From Bog-473 sp963824195 (GTDB lineage Bacteria; Actinomycetota; Acidimicrobiia; Acidimicrobiales; RAAP-2): a stretch of 64,000 nucleotides of DNA. Below the pieces are notes generated by a model. The model saw only the letters and a program-made list of their open reading frames with translations, was not told the origin of the DNA and did not search any database. The translations under genes and the position numbers were made by a program. This document shows positions 16,028 through 25,492 of this stretch, piece after piece (position 1 is the stretch's first letter; every line of letters starts with the position of its first letter). The DNA is taken from assembly GCA_963824195.1 (NCBI GenBank), contig CAWGOJ010000023.1:62001-126000 (forward strand), in the 5' to 3' direction.

Positions 16028-16948
16028 TCAGTGCCCAGTCACGAGTCGCCAGCGCTCCAGGCCCACCCTGAAACGAAGGCGACTCCAGTTCATGACGATG
16101 CGGCGCGGGAGGAGGTGGGGGTCTGACGTGGACTTGGCGTTGCCCCGGATGGTGGTGCACGCCGTCTCGAATCCGGCCGAGCGCACGGCGTCGACGGAGT
16201 GGTCGTCGAAGCTCTCCGGACCCCCGTAGGGGTAAGCAAAGTGCGTGATCTCCCGACCACTCAACCGCTCCAGTTCCTCCTTCGAGGAAGAGATGGTCCG
16301 CTGCTGCTCCTGCGCCGGAACGCCCCGAAGCCGCACGTGGTCGACCGTGTGGGCACCGATCGTCACCATCTCGGAGGCCGCCAACTGGACGAGCTCGGAC
16401 GGCGTCAGCGCTCGAGCATCGGGGGGCGAGGCGGCAGGAGTCCCCCATTGTTCCGAGACGGCATCGAGGACACTGTTGATCTCCGTCACCGGAAGCGGGA
16501 GCAGGTGGCGGCGAACCGACTGGAGGTCCGCACCGGCGGTCGACGCACCGAGTCCTATGCGGATGGTTCCTTCGCTCGTCGGCAGACTGACCTCACGGAT
16601 CCCGGAGGGACGTGAACGCAGCAACGCACCGAGTCGATCCCACCAGAACCCCCTGTCGGCGCTGCCCAGGGCGCCGCTCGTCACGAAGACGGTGATGGGA
16701 ATTCCCTTGGCTTCCGCGATCGGCAACGCATTGGTCAGATTGTCGACGTACCCGTCGTCGAGGGTCACGACAACCCGGGGCCGCCGCGACGGAATGGGCA
16801 GCTCGGCAAGGCTTGACGGCTCACCGTGCCGAGCGATCTCGTCGAGTTGAGCAGCAAAATTGGCGGGGGTCACACAGAGTTGGAAGGGGTCATCGACCCC
16901 TTCCGCAACCCTGTGATAGCAGAGAATCAGCGACCCGCTACGGCTCAT
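16028..16948 (-). CDS. Polysaccharide deacetylase (NodB/CE4)
   Basis: This is a 306-residue protein. The NodB homology domain contains VVVTLDDGYVDN (catalytic base and metal Asp) and the metal motif HTVDH, then FAYPYGG. CE4 enzymes remove N- or O-acetyl groups from glycans. No signal peptide is seen, which suggests action on cytoplasmic lipid-linked intermediates or export by another route. It lies between the sulfotransferase and GT4 genes with gaps of 18 and 25 bases. Confidence 0.88.
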   Translation of the reverse strand: MSRSGSLILCYHRVAEGVDDPFQLCVTPANFAAQLDEIARHGEPSSLAELPIPSRRPRVVVTLDDGYVDNLTNALPIAEAKGIPITVFVTSGALGSADRGFWWDRLGALLRSRPSGIREVSLPTSEGTIRIGLGASTAGADLQSVRRHLLPLPVTEINSVLDAVSEQWGTPAASPPDARALTPSELVQLAASEMVTIGAHTVDHVRLRGVPAQEQQRTISSSKEELERLSGREITHFAYPYGGPESFDDHSVDAVRSAGFETACTTIRGNAKSTSDPHLLPRRIVMNWSRLRFRVGLERWRLVTGH

Positions 16949-16966
16949 TCCGCACCACCATTCGCG

Positions 16967-17842
16967 CTAGAGCTCCGGACATCCAACGAAGGACTCCCAT
17001 GTCTTGTGGCAGAGCCTCTCAACGTCCGGATGGAGATCCGTCACCTCCCGACCGTCCGGCTGCGGTCGCACTTTGGAGGCAATCGAGCGCAGCGGCAGCG
17101 CGATCCCGACGTAGTCGGAGAGTGCCTTGACCATATCTTCGGGCCGATTGCACGTTCGCTCGTAGCGGAGAATTCGGATCCGTTCATCGTGCCGGAGATC
17201 CTGCTCGAAGTAGAGCTGGTTCCGAGCCCACCAAAAGAGCGCAGCTGCGTCAAGAGGAGACAGTTTCTCGCTCGCCAACCCGCTGACGGTCTCACGGGTC
17301 TCTCTGGATGCACCTCGGCGCCGCCAGTCCAGCAGGTCATCGTCGCAAAACGGCTGCAGATCCCGATAGGGATTGTCCATGCCGAACTTCTTGACATTGG
17401 ACCGTGCGACCCCGTCGTAATGACGAAGCATCCAGATGGCCTTCACCGGCCCCGCGGCATCCATGAGCTCAATGGCCCGGTCACTCTCGACGAGAGGTTT
17501 GGCCACCACCAATTCGAACGGAGCTCGGCGCAGTCGCCGCAGCACGGTGGCATAGTCCTGCCACGCAGTCTCGCCGGGTTCGTGATGGCTGCCTACCACG
17601 CGACGGTCGTGTTCCTCGATGATCAGAACCCGCCAGGAGCGATCGAGAACCGTCTGCTGGAGCATCGTGGTCCCCGAGCGCTGGCACCCGAAGATGAGGA
17701 CGACCCTGCGTTGATCTCGGGGAGCACGGACGGCGGAGCGGGCCACGTGCTTGACCACGGCCATCGCTCTGCGCCGGACCAGTGGCTCGTCGTCCTTGTA
17801 TCTGGCACTTGCTTGCGCCAACTTCGGAGATGCGTCAGTCAC
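16967..17842 (-). CDS. Sulfotransferase (PAPS-dependent type)
   Basis: This is a 291-residue protein if the GTG at 17842 is used; GAGAGGAGAG lies just upstream of it, and the 5' extension to 17968 would leave only 17 bases before the divergent gene. The 5'-phosphosulfate-binding loop VLIFGCQRSGTTML is at about residue 50, followed by VVAKPLVESDRAIELM and WMLRHYDGVARSNVKKFG (3'-phosphate region). Such enzymes move sulfate from PAPS to sugars or other carriers. Its place beside glycosyltransferase and deacetylase genes points to a sulfated surface polysaccharide (inference). Confidence 0.8.
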   Translation of the reverse strand: MTDASPKLAQASARYKDDEPLVRRRAMAVVKHVARSAVRAPRDQRRVVLIFGCQRSGTTMLQQTVLDRSWRVLIIEEHDRRVVGSHHEPGETAWQDYATVLRRLRRAPFELVVAKPLVESDRAIELMDAAGPVKAIWMLRHYDGVARSNVKKFGMDNPYRDLQPFCDDDLLDWRRRGASRETRETVSGLASEKLSPLDAAALFWWARNQLYFEQDLRHDERIRILRYERTCNRPEDMVKALSDYVGIALPLRSIASKVRPQPDGREVTDLHPDVERLCHKTWESFVGCPEL

Positions 17843-17985
17843 CAGCTCGGACTCTCCTCTCGATCTTGTTCTCAACGCACGAACAACAGAAGCCGCAGGG
17901 ACGCCAGAAACCGCCAACTTCCGTGCCGCCGAACACAAACAATAGCCGCGATGGACCGGTGCGATCACCTAGTTTGTGTCCCACC

Positions 17986-19194
17986 ATGCGCGTCCTGATG
18001 GTGTCGCAGTTCTATCCCCCGGTGGCCGGCGGACAGGAGCAGCATGTCCGAAACCTGGCGCATGCCCTGGTGGACCGTGGCCATCACGTCGAGGTTGTCA
18101 CGATCGCCACGGATGGTCCCGCAGACACGACTCTCGACGGGGTCGTACCCTTACACCGCGTCCGGACGACCGCCCAACGTCTGCCCCAGCTCCACACCGA
18201 CTCTGAGCGGCCGCATGCGATGCCGATCATGGATCCCGGGTTTCGCAGCGCGATCGCGCGGCTGCTCGCTGCCGGCCGGTTCGACATCGTGCATGCGCAT
18301 GACTGGAGCGTCCGCTCGGTCATCGGACCCGCCCGTCGCGCCGGGGTGCCCGTCGTGCTGACTCAGCACGATTACAGCCATGTCTGCGCCACCAAGAGAC
18401 TGATGCGCGGTGATGACGTCTGTCCGGGCCCGACGCCGATTGCCTGCGTTCGCTGTGCGTCGTCGCGGCACGGGCCCGTGGTCGGCCCGGGTGTCGCTCT
18501 GACGAACGCCTTCGCGCGCCGCATCCGCACCAGATACGTGAACGCGTTCATCCCGGTCAGCTCGGTCGTCGCGATCAACACGAGGCTGCCGGGACGGAGT
18601 CCCTACGTGGTCATCCCCAACTTCATTCCCGATGACCTTTTGTTGGACCAGCCCACCCCGAATCCCGACGGACCGATCGTGTTCGTCGGAGATCTGAGTC
18701 GGGACAAGGGCATCGAAGTCCTGCTCGAGGCGCACCGGCGACTCGGCGGCCTTCGCCAGCTCGTGCTGGCCGGACGGGTGCACGAAGACCTGCCACTCGA
18801 CCTTCGGGGTCAGGTGGAGCTGCGCGGATTGCTCGATCACGCATCGGTCATCGATCTCATGCAGACGGCCTGTGTCGTGGCTGTCCCTTCGATCGTGCCC
18901 GACTGCTGTCCGACGGTGATCCTTGAGGCCATGGCCGTCGCCCGGCCCGTCGTAGCGGCCGCCAGTGGAGGGATCATCGACCTGGTGGACGATGGAGTGA
19001 CCGGGCTCCTGGTGGCCCCCAGCGACCCCGACGCGCTGTCCACTGCTCTCTCTGCGGTTGTCAACGACCGCGACACGGCGGCGGCGATGGGACGAGAGGC
19101 GCTCAAACGGGCACGGTTGTTCACCGCATCAGCGGTCGTCGGAAAGGTCGAGTCGCTGTACGAGCGGCTGGCGTCCGGCCTGCCGCCAGCGTAG
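17986..19194 (+). CDS. GT4 family glycosyltransferase
   Basis: This is a 402-residue protein with the GT-B start MRVLMVSQFYPPVAGGQEQH; the ATG at 17986 is chosen because the glycosyltransferase fold starts there. The donor domain has FVGDLSRDKGIEVLLEA and CVVAVPSIVPDCCPTVILEA (E-x7-E type). No ribosome-binding site is visible; TAGTTT at 17971-17976 could be a -10 element for a leaderless or short-leader transcript. It is divergent from the sulfotransferase gene and convergent with the flippase gene. Confidence 0.88.
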   Translation: MRVLMVSQFYPPVAGGQEQHVRNLAHALVDRGHHVEVVTIATDGPADTTLDGVVPLHRVRTTAQRLPQLHTDSERPHAMPIMDPGFRSAIARLLAAGRFDIVHAHDWSVRSVIGPARRAGVPVVLTQHDYSHVCATKRLMRGDDVCPGPTPIACVRCASSRHGPVVGPGVALTNAFARRIRTRYVNAFIPVSSVVAINTRLPGRSPYVVIPNFIPDDLLLDQPTPNPDGPIVFVGDLSRDKGIEVLLEAHRRLGGLRQLVLAGRVHEDLPLDLRGQVELRGLLDHASVIDLMQTACVVAVPSIVPDCCPTVILEAMAVARPVVAAASGGIIDLVDDGVTGLLVAPSDPDALSTALSAVVNDRDTAAAMGREALKRARLFTASAVVGKVESLYERLASGLPPA

Positions 19195-19210
19195 TGAACA
19201 CCGACTGGGG

Positions 19211-20551
19211 TTAGTTGGGGTCGCCTATGTCGGAATCGACTTCGCTGCCAATGTTGGGATCGACGGCGGGAACACGTTGGTAGACGCGGAGCACGGCGGG
19301 GAGTAGGAACATGGCCTCGACCGAGGCGGTGACCGCCCAACCGGCGCAGATCCCCGTGAGACCCCAAAACACTCCACCCAGCATCGATCCCGCCACCTCC
19401 GCGATGGTCCCGATCGCCATGACCTTGGCCGCGTGGGACATCCGGTGTTGGGCGCGGCAGATCGACACGTAGTGGTCCTTGATCACATAGGCCGGCCCGA
19501 CCAGGATCACGATGCGCAGCGCTGTCGTGCCGTTCGCTGCATACTCAGGGCCGAAGATGCGCAATGCGTACGGAGCCGCGACCTCGACGACGAGCACGAT
19601 TGCTCCCACAAGGCCGAGCCCGAAGGGAAGCGTGCGCCGGACGTGGCGATGGAGGAGACCGGGGTCGCCCGACCGCTCGGCGAAGAGCGCAAGTGCGAGC
19701 AGGTACGGGATGATCAGCAGAGTCGCAGACAGAAGGTACGCAGCCGAGAAGTAGGCGACCTCCGACGGGGAGACGAGCAGCGTGACGGTCAGCGGAATGA
19801 TGAAGGAGACCGAACTGATAGAGAGATTGAGCACGTGATGCTGGAGAGAGAGCGTGCTGAAGCGATGTACGAGTTCCGTACGGTGATGGAGCGATCCTTC
19901 TCCGGCACGTACCGGCTCCAACCCGAGCATCGGCACGCACAGGAAGAAGGAGACGACGAGGGCCAACGCCCAGGCAAAGATCAGGCCGGCACTCGTGCGC
20001 GTCGAAAGAAGGACCAGGATGCCAACACAGGCAACCTTCAATATGGAGCTCAGGCTGCCTCGCCACAACTGCGCCGCACCTCGGTGCAGTCCGACCGCGG
20101 TGTTGTCGAGCGTCGCACCCGCCACGGCCGCGACTGACCCCACCACGAACAGGGCTGCCGTGACCGGGTCATGACCGATGATTCGCAGACTCTTCCCGAG
20201 GTAGGGAGACAGGGCCATGGTGCCGATCGCCAAGATCAGAACTACGAACGCGGCGATCGCAGTCCCGGTGGTGAACATGACTCGCCGCTCCGAAGTCTCG
20301 GTTTGTCCGAGCTCCGCCAAGAGGAGAAGCGGGATCCCGAGTGCGCCGATCGCCACCAAGAGCAGCCCCGTCGAGGCCGCCGCGGCCGCAATGCCGACCT
20401 CCCGGGCCGCAAAGAGGTGCGTCGTGACCGCCCAGTAGGCGAGGCCGATGACTGCAGTGGATCCCTGCTTGGCGACGAGGAACCCGAACGTCGTCAAGAG
20501 GCGCCGCAACTCCGTCATACTCTTCGGCTCTCCGCCGCCGAACCACTTCAT
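19211..20551 (-). CDS. Wzx-like polysaccharide flippase
   Basis: This 446-residue protein is hydrophobic throughout, with about 12-14 predicted membrane segments. The first begins at LLTTFGFLVAKQGSTAVIGL, the usual N-terminal pattern of MATE/MOP-superfamily Wzx proteins. Such flippases move undecaprenyl-linked repeat units to the outer face for Wzy. It is convergent with the GT4 gene (16-base gap), and 560 bases separate it from the divergent GT-C-like gene. The short C-terminal tail is acidic. Confidence 0.82.
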   Translation of the reverse strand: MKWFGGGEPKSMTELRRLLTTFGFLVAKQGSTAVIGLAYWAVTTHLFAAREVGIAAAAASTGLLLVAIGALGIPLLLLAELGQTETSERRVMFTTGTAIAAFVVLILAIGTMALSPYLGKSLRIIGHDPVTAALFVVGSVAAVAGATLDNTAVGLHRGAAQLWRGSLSSILKVACVGILVLLSTRTSAGLIFAWALALVVSFFLCVPMLGLEPVRAGEGSLHHRTELVHRFSTLSLQHHVLNLSISSVSFIIPLTVTLLVSPSEVAYFSAAYLLSATLLIIPYLLALALFAERSGDPGLLHRHVRRTLPFGLGLVGAIVLVVEVAAPYALRIFGPEYAANGTTALRIVILVGPAYVIKDHYVSICRAQHRMSHAAKVMAIGTIAEVAGSMLGGVFWGLTGICAGWAVTASVEAMFLLPAVLRVYQRVPAVDPNIGSEVDSDIGDPN

Positions 20552-20727
20552 CGTGCGGGTTCCGTTGTTGCGCCTCGACAGGTGGCCTCAGGCCCGAGCG
20601 CGAGCCCGCCCACAGCTCGGAAGCGTCGAAGCCACACGTGATTCCCGCGATTCACGGGCACATCCTAACCCTGGCCGTTCATCCGGTCGGAGTTCGCGAG
20701 AGGCTGATCGAGGCTGACGCCAGGGTC

Positions 20728-20791
20728 ACCGGTGGCTCCCGCCGGCCCCGAGGACCGGTGGCTCCCGCCGGCCCCGAGGACCGGCGGGAGC
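20728..20791. repeat. 26-bp direct repeat overlapping an 11-bp hairpin
   Basis: Two identical 26-base units occupy 20728-20753 and 20754-20779. The second overlaps a perfect 11-bp stem, GCTCCCGCCGG (20761-20771) with CCGGCGGGAGC (20781-20791), with a 9-base loop. Confidence 0.85.
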
Positions 20792-20820
20792 GGGCCGAGA
20801 ACTCTGCTGCGATTCGCTCG

Positions 20821-20854
20821 GGTCGGTTGCGCCCACCGTGGGGCGCAACCGACC
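20821..20854. repeat. Perfect 14-bp inverted repeat
   Basis: GGTCGGTTGCGCCC (20821-20834) pairs exactly with 20841-20854 across a 6-base loop. It has no T-tract and lies in a divergent intergenic region, so a plain terminator is not the obvious reading. It may be an RNA structure or a protein site. Confidence 0.8.
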
Positions 20855-21110
20855 AACCCGGCAACCCAGATGGACTCGGATCCGAGCGGCGACACTTAGG
20901 TCCCCTCGCGAGGTCTTGGCTGGGGAGAGCCTGGGAGGGGGTGACGCCGATTCCCCCACGGTCAGGCGTCCGACTCAACCTGCGTCGCGGAAGCAACCGC
21001 GCCCATGTCATACTTGCATTTGCCACTGGGGTGTCGGGGCGCGGCGGCTCATCGGCGAGAGCCTGAACTGCGATGCTGGCCCCGGGAGCGGGCTCACACA
21101 ATGAGAGGCA

Positions 21111-24100
21111 ATGTGTCAGGGCACACCAATGTCACAGCGAACTGTGCCTAGTCTCCACGAGCACGATGGGATGGTGGTCAGTCCCCCTCTCGACGCGCCC
21201 GAGATCCGGCGTGAGCCACCGACCCCGGAGAGTGCGATCGCACCCGTGACCCCTCCGGTCGACCGCTCGCGCCTCGGTGTTGTGCTCGCGTTGGTCGGAG
21301 CTGCCCTGCTGATGCAGGGGGCGGCCGACGCCCTCGCTCGCGCTGGACATGAGTCGCCGGCGCGACCGCTCTTCTTCTGCGCTCTTTCGCTCCTCTTTGC
21401 CGCGTGCGCATGGCGCCTTACGAGCACGCATGCCGCACGAAGAGAGCGGGTCTTGGTCTCACTCACTCTCGGTCTCGGGCTCTTCGCCTCCTACGTCATG
21501 CACCAGCCGCTCCAGTTAGACAGCTTCGACGAGCTGATCCACGTGGGAACCCTCGTACAACTACTCGACAGCCATACCCTGTTCCCGACCAATTCGATCC
21601 TGCCGGTAAGCCCCTACTACCCCGGGCTCGAACTGGTCACCGCCGCCACGAGATGGCTCACCGGTCTCCCATTGGTGGTCGATGAGCTGGTCGTGCTTGC
21701 CGCCGTCCGTGTCGTGCTCGTGCTCGTCGTCTTCCTCGTCGTCGAGCGTGCCTGCCACTCGTCGCGTGCTGGCGGCATCGGCGTGCTCGTCTACGCGGCC
21801 AGTCCACAGTTCTACGGCTTCGATTCCCAGTACGCCTACGAGACGCTCGCCCTCGCCTTCGCCGCGGCGGTGGTGTATCTCCTCTTCGTCTCGATCGATG
21901 GTGCTCGACCCAAGATCGGGAGATCATTCGCGCTCGCGCTCGGTTGCATCGCGGCGGTGGTGGTCAGCCACCATGTCACGGGCTGGTTCACCGTCGCCTT
22001 CCTCGTCGTGTGGACTGCAGGCTTGTACCTCACGTCCCACCCTCTCCGTCACCTCAGACGCCTCTTCGCCGCGCCCTCGGTGCGCATTTCCGCGGAGCCA
22101 CCTTTGACACCGGAGGATCAGCCGACGATCCCATCCTCATCGGTGTCCGGGGATGAGCGACGTAGCAAGAGGAGAAGGACTCAGGCCGTTATCGTCGGCA
22201 TCGCGACCGCCTTCGGCCTCCTCGCCTGCGCTGCTTGGACCGCGTACGTCTTTCGTCTTCTCGCCCCGTACTTGGGCCCCGCCTTTTCGGCCGCCGGCAC
22301 AGACATCGCCCAGGCATTGGGCAAGGGTCACGGGAACCGGGCGCTCTTCCAAAACGCCGCGGGGGGCGGATCCCCCGAATGGGAGGTCGTCTTGATCCTG
22401 GCGGCGGCGATCGGTTGGTGCGTGGTCCTCGTCCCCTCCCTCTACAGCGTGATCTTCAAGCGGAGTGTTCGAGGCGGAGCACTCCGCTATCTGCCGGCCG
22501 CAATCGCAGCCCTCTATCCGGTCTCCCTTCTCGCCGACGTCTCGTCGAACAGCAAGCTGGTGGCCGATCGCGCCACCACGTTCATCTTCTTCGGCGTCGC
22601 ATTGGTCGTGGGTGCGTGGCTGGCGAGATGGATCGCGCGGGACCGTCGGATGATCGAGCGCGTGGCTACGATCGGCGTGGCCACCGTTGTCTTCCTGGGC
22701 AGCCTGGTCTTCGGCTTTGGCCCGCTCGTGAGTCTCTTGCCCGGGCCCTATGTCGTCGGCGCAGATGACCTGTCATACGGCTCCCCCTCACTGGCCCTGG
22801 CGCACTGGGCCGACACCCATCTCCCGGCGGGCTCTCACGTTGCTGCCGACAAGGACAACGGCGACCTGCTCAACGCCATCGGAGGCGTCGTCCCGGTGTC
22901 GGGTGAAGCCGGGCAGATCGATCCGGAGCTGCTCTTCTTCGACAATTCGCTCAGCCTGTATGACATCTACATCATCCGCAAGGACGACATCCGCTACATC
23001 GTGGTGGACGACCGCCTCGCCCAGGGACTCCCGCTGTACGGCACCTACATTGCCGCGGGAGAACCAGCGAGGCGTCTCACCCTGGCCGAGCTCAACAAAT
23101 TCAACACGTATCCATTCATCAAGCGCATCTACGACAACGGTCCGATCCAGGTGTACGACACGACCAGGCTGCTCGTCCCATCCGCCCGCGCGGCGCCGGC
23201 GGGCCCCCCGGCGGGAGGGACCGGTCTTGACGTGGGCGTCTGCGCCTTGGCCGCGCTGGTTGCGGTGTTGTGGCTGCTCAGACTGCGCCGCCGTCCGGGG
23301 CCGGTCCACGACGTCGAACACCTGGTCGTCTGCGGGGTGGTGGGCGCACTGGTTATCGGAGTCTTTGGGGCATTCCTCGTCAGGCTGACGCGCGTGCCGC
23401 CCGAGACCGTCGCCATCATCGTCTTACTCGTGCTCCTTGCGCTGAGCCTGCGCCCAGCGAAGGGGCGCGCGCTCGACGCAAGCGTCTTCCGCCGACGGTC
23501 GACCGGGACGCTCGAGCCCCCGCCGTCATCCTCCCCTGCCTTCGACCTCCGTGAACCGCGGGCAGAGGGGCTGACGTGGGGCGACTTCGGTGGCATCTCC
23601 GACGAGGTGGCCGACGGGGTCTGGTTCTACGACCGCCGGGAGATCAAGGACGTGCTCGCCTACGTGCGGGTGCTGGCCGACCCCGACGACGAGGTCTCAG
23701 CCCGGCGCATCGTCAACGTCCCCCAGCGAGGCATCGGCGACAAGTCGGTGTCCCGCTTGGCCGCCTGGGCCCAGGCGAACCACGTCTCCTTCGGCGCGGC
23801 CATCGACCGCGCCGAGGAAGCGGGGCTCAACGGACAGCCGCTGGCGGGCGCTCAGCAGCTGTCCAAGACACTGGCCGAGCTGCGCCCGCTCGCGCAGACC
23901 TTCAACCCGGGCGACTTCGTCCACTTGGTGGCCGACCGCACGGGTTACCTGGCCGGGCTGAAGGCCGAGCACACCCACGAGGCGGACGCCCGTATTCAGA
24001 ACCTGGCCGAGCTGGCCTCCCAGGCCAGCGCCTTCGATCATGTGGCCCGCTTCTTGGAGACCGTGGAGCTGGTGGCCGACTCCGACGGGCTGGACCCGAC

Positions 24101-24536
24101 GGCCACCACGGCCTCGTGGTCGAGCGCGGGCCGATCAGACCCCACCTCATCTCCCCCGAGCAGGACCCGTCGCTCGCGATCCCAAATGCTCCTTGGCTGC
24201 TTGGGGGTGACGCTCTTCGCCCTGGGCGCCACACTGGCCACGCTGGCGGCGCTCAAGGACTGGACGCCACCCCCGGAGCTTTCTGTCGCCACGAGCACGA
24301 CCGGCCACTCCGTCGCCGACGTGCAACTGGGCTCGGCGGGTCCCGTCGCCGCAAGGCTCGACGTCAAGAGCCGGGGCAGGACGGTCTGGCGTTCCAACCT
24401 GGCACGGACCACCGCGGCGCAGAGCGTCGATCTTCCCGCCCGGCTGCTCGGGCGGGGTTCGCGGGTGGTGCTGGTGGTGGGTGGGCACAACCTGCGCGAG
24501 GTCGACGGCTGGGTTCAACACGTGCCCAGACCTTGA
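21111..24536 (+). CDS. GT-C-like polytopic membrane protein with internal helicase-derived segment
   Basis: This is a 1141-residue protein. Residues about 50-530 carry roughly a dozen membrane segments. An early extracytoplasmic loop has the acidic motif LDSFDELIHVG and later SPYYPGLELVTAATRW, as in GT-C enzymes that use polyprenyl-phosphate sugars. A soluble domain (about 545-690) contains SHVAADKDNGDLLNAIGG. Two more membrane segments lie at about 705-785. Residues about 832-997 are unrelated: they match the 2A/2B region of PcrA/UvrD helicases. A further membrane segment (about 1025-1045) and a small domain end the protein. The frame is open throughout. Either a natural chimera or an assembly join is possible. 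Confidence 0.75.
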   Translation: MCQGTPMSQRTVPSLHEHDGMVVSPPLDAPEIRREPPTPESAIAPVTPPVDRSRLGVVLALVGAALLMQGAADALARAGHESPARPLFFCALSLLFAACAWRLTSTHAARRERVLVSLTLGLGLFASYVMHQPLQLDSFDELIHVGTLVQLLDSHTLFPTNSILPVSPYYPGLELVTAATRWLTGLPLVVDELVVLAAVRVVLVLVVFLVVERACHSSRAGGIGVLVYAASPQFYGFDSQYAYETLALAFAAAVVYLLFVSIDGARPKIGRSFALALGCIAAVVVSHHVTGWFTVAFLVVWTAGLYLTSHPLRHLRRLFAAPSVRISAEPPLTPEDQPTIPSSSVSGDERRSKRRRTQAVIVGIATAFGLLACAAWTAYVFRLLAPYLGPAFSAAGTDIAQALGKGHGNRALFQNAAGGGSPEWEVVLILAAAIGWCVVLVPSLYSVIFKRSVRGGALRYLPAAIAALYPVSLLADVSSNSKLVADRATTFIFFGVALVVGAWLARWIARDRRMIERVATIGVATVVFLGSLVFGFGPLVSLLPGPYVVGADDLSYGSPSLALAHWADTHLPAGSHVAADKDNGDLLNAIGGVVPVSGEAGQIDPELLFFDNSLSLYDIYIIRKDDIRYIVVDDRLAQGLPLYGTYIAAGEPARRLTLAELNKFNTYPFIKRIYDNGPIQVYDTTRLLVPSARAAPAGPPAGGTGLDVGVCALAALVAVLWLLRLRRRPGPVHDVEHLVVCGVVGALVIGVFGAFLVRLTRVPPETVAIIVLLVLLALSLRPAKGRALDASVFRRRSTGTLEPPPSSSPAFDLREPRAEGLTWGDFGGISDEVADGVWFYDRREIKDVLAYVRVLADPDDEVSARRIVNVPQRGIGDKSVSRLAAWAQANHVSFGAAIDRAEEAGLNGQPLAGAQQLSKTLAELRPLAQTFNPGDFVHLVADRTGYLAGLKAEHTHEADARIQNLAELASQASAFDHVARFLETVELVADSDGLDPTATTASWSSAGRSDPTSSPPSRTRRSRSQMLLGCLGVTLFALGATLATLAALKDWTPPPELSVATSTTGHSVADVQLGSAGPVAARLDVKSRGRTVWRSNLARTTAAQSVDLPARLLGRGSRVVLVVGGHNLREVDGWVQHVPRP
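23604..24110 (+). other. PcrA/UvrD helicase-derived segment inside the GT-C-like gene
   Basis: The translation contains FYDRREIKDVLAYVRVLADP, RRIVNVPQRGIGDKSVSRLA, DRTGYLAGLKAEHTHEADAR, IQNLAELASQASAF and FLETVELVADSDGLD. These are hallmark PcrA/UvrD stretches in family order. Walker A and B motifs are absent, as is the TLHTAKGLE motif that should follow. The segment cannot be an active helicase. It is in frame with the membrane protein on both sides. Confidence 0.85.
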
Positions 24537-24562
24537 CGGAACGATGGCAACCCTACGGGGAG

Positions 24563-25492
24563 TCAACCGGGCTCGGAGGAAGCTGAGACGGCCCGGCTGA
24601 CTCCCCCGGCCCCGGCGCCGGCCAGAGCGAACGGTTGCAGCACCACTCCGAGCTGGTCGAGGACCTCGGGATGCGGCACGTACGGTGCCGGCCGGACAAG
24701 CCCGAGGAGGGAGTCCGCTCGGACCGGCAGTCTGACCGGCAAGAACTCGGCGGCGCGCAACGCTCCGTACACGGCCGTGGCAGGAGTGGGGAGGAACCGG
24801 GGCCGCGGCTTGCCCATACTGGCGGCGAAGCTCGTCAACAGTTCCGTGAAGGGGACTGGTTCGGGATGGGCGATGCCCACCGGGAGGGCAGGCACTCGCT
24901 CAGCCCCGGCCAGGGCGACCAGCGCACACGCGAAATCGTGCTCTCTGACGGTGAATTGACGCGCCCCCGGTCCGAAATCGGGAAGCACGGGAAGGGCCGC
25001 CAGCCGGCGCAGCGTCCCGGCCATCCCGCCCCAGCCGGCTCCGTAGACCAAGCCGGGGCGAACGACGCACAACCCGCGCGCCAGGGCGGCCACCTCTGTG
25101 GCGAGCTTGGCCCGACCGTAGAGCTGACGGGTCCCCGGATACGCTGACATCGACGAGAGAGCGATGGTACGTCGAACCCCCCGGGATACGGCCTGGTCGA
25201 ACAGCGCGACGGTGCCGAAGACGTTCGACCGCCAGATGTCGGCCCGGCTGGTCAGCCCCATGTCGTAGGCGCAGTGGACGAGCAGGTCGACGCCATCCAA
25301 GGCATCGGACGAGCCGACCGAGTTCAGGTCGAAGAAGCGGTCGTGGCTCCCCGGGGCCGGGGACCGAACCAGGCGACGGACGGCGTACCCGGCCGATCCG
25401 AAGGCGGTCACGAGGACCGAACCCAGGTAGCCGCTGGCTCCGGTGATGGCAACAACCGGCTGCTCGCCCACCCCGGCATGAACGGCCTTCAT
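24563..25492 (-). CDS. NAD(P)-dependent epimerase/reductase (extended SDR)
   Basis: This is a 309-residue protein. Its ATG at 25492 overlaps the GMC oxidoreductase stop codon by 4 bases (ATGA), so the two are translationally coupled. The Rossmann motif is AITGASGYLGSVLV, with SSMSAYPGTRQLYGRAK giving the catalytic Ser and YxxxK. The C-terminal substrate domain is short. It is probably a sugar-nucleotide or lipid-linked-sugar epimerase or reductase paired with the oxidoreductase in a two-step oxidation/reduction (inference). Confidence 0.8.
   Translation of the reverse strand: MKAVHAGVGEQPVVAITGASGYLGSVLVTAFGSAGYAVRRLVRSPAPGSHDRFFDLNSVGSSDALDGVDLLVHCAYDMGLTSRADIWRSNVFGTVALFDQAVSRGVRRTIALSSMSAYPGTRQLYGRAKLATEVAALARGLCVVRPGLVYGAGWGGMAGTLRRLAALPVLPDFGPGARQFTVREHDFACALVALAGAERVPALPVGIAHPEPVPFTELLTSFAASMGKPRPRFLPTPATAVYGALRAAEFLPVRLPVRADSLLGLVRPAPYVPHPEVLDQLGVVLQPFALAGAGAGGVSRAVSASSEPG

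Larger units (their letters stand above)
20552..21110. other. Divergent intergenic region with two hairpins
   Basis: No supported gene is present in these 559 bases. It must hold promoters for the flippase (minus) and the GT-C-like gene (plus). It also holds a 26-bp direct repeat with a hairpin and a separate perfect 14-bp hairpin, listed separately. Confidence 0.6.

Noticed and set aside
17843..17968. N-terminal extension of the sulfotransferase to 17968
   Set aside because: It would leave 17 bases for two divergent promoters and lacks a ribosome-binding site, whereas the GTG at 17842 has one.
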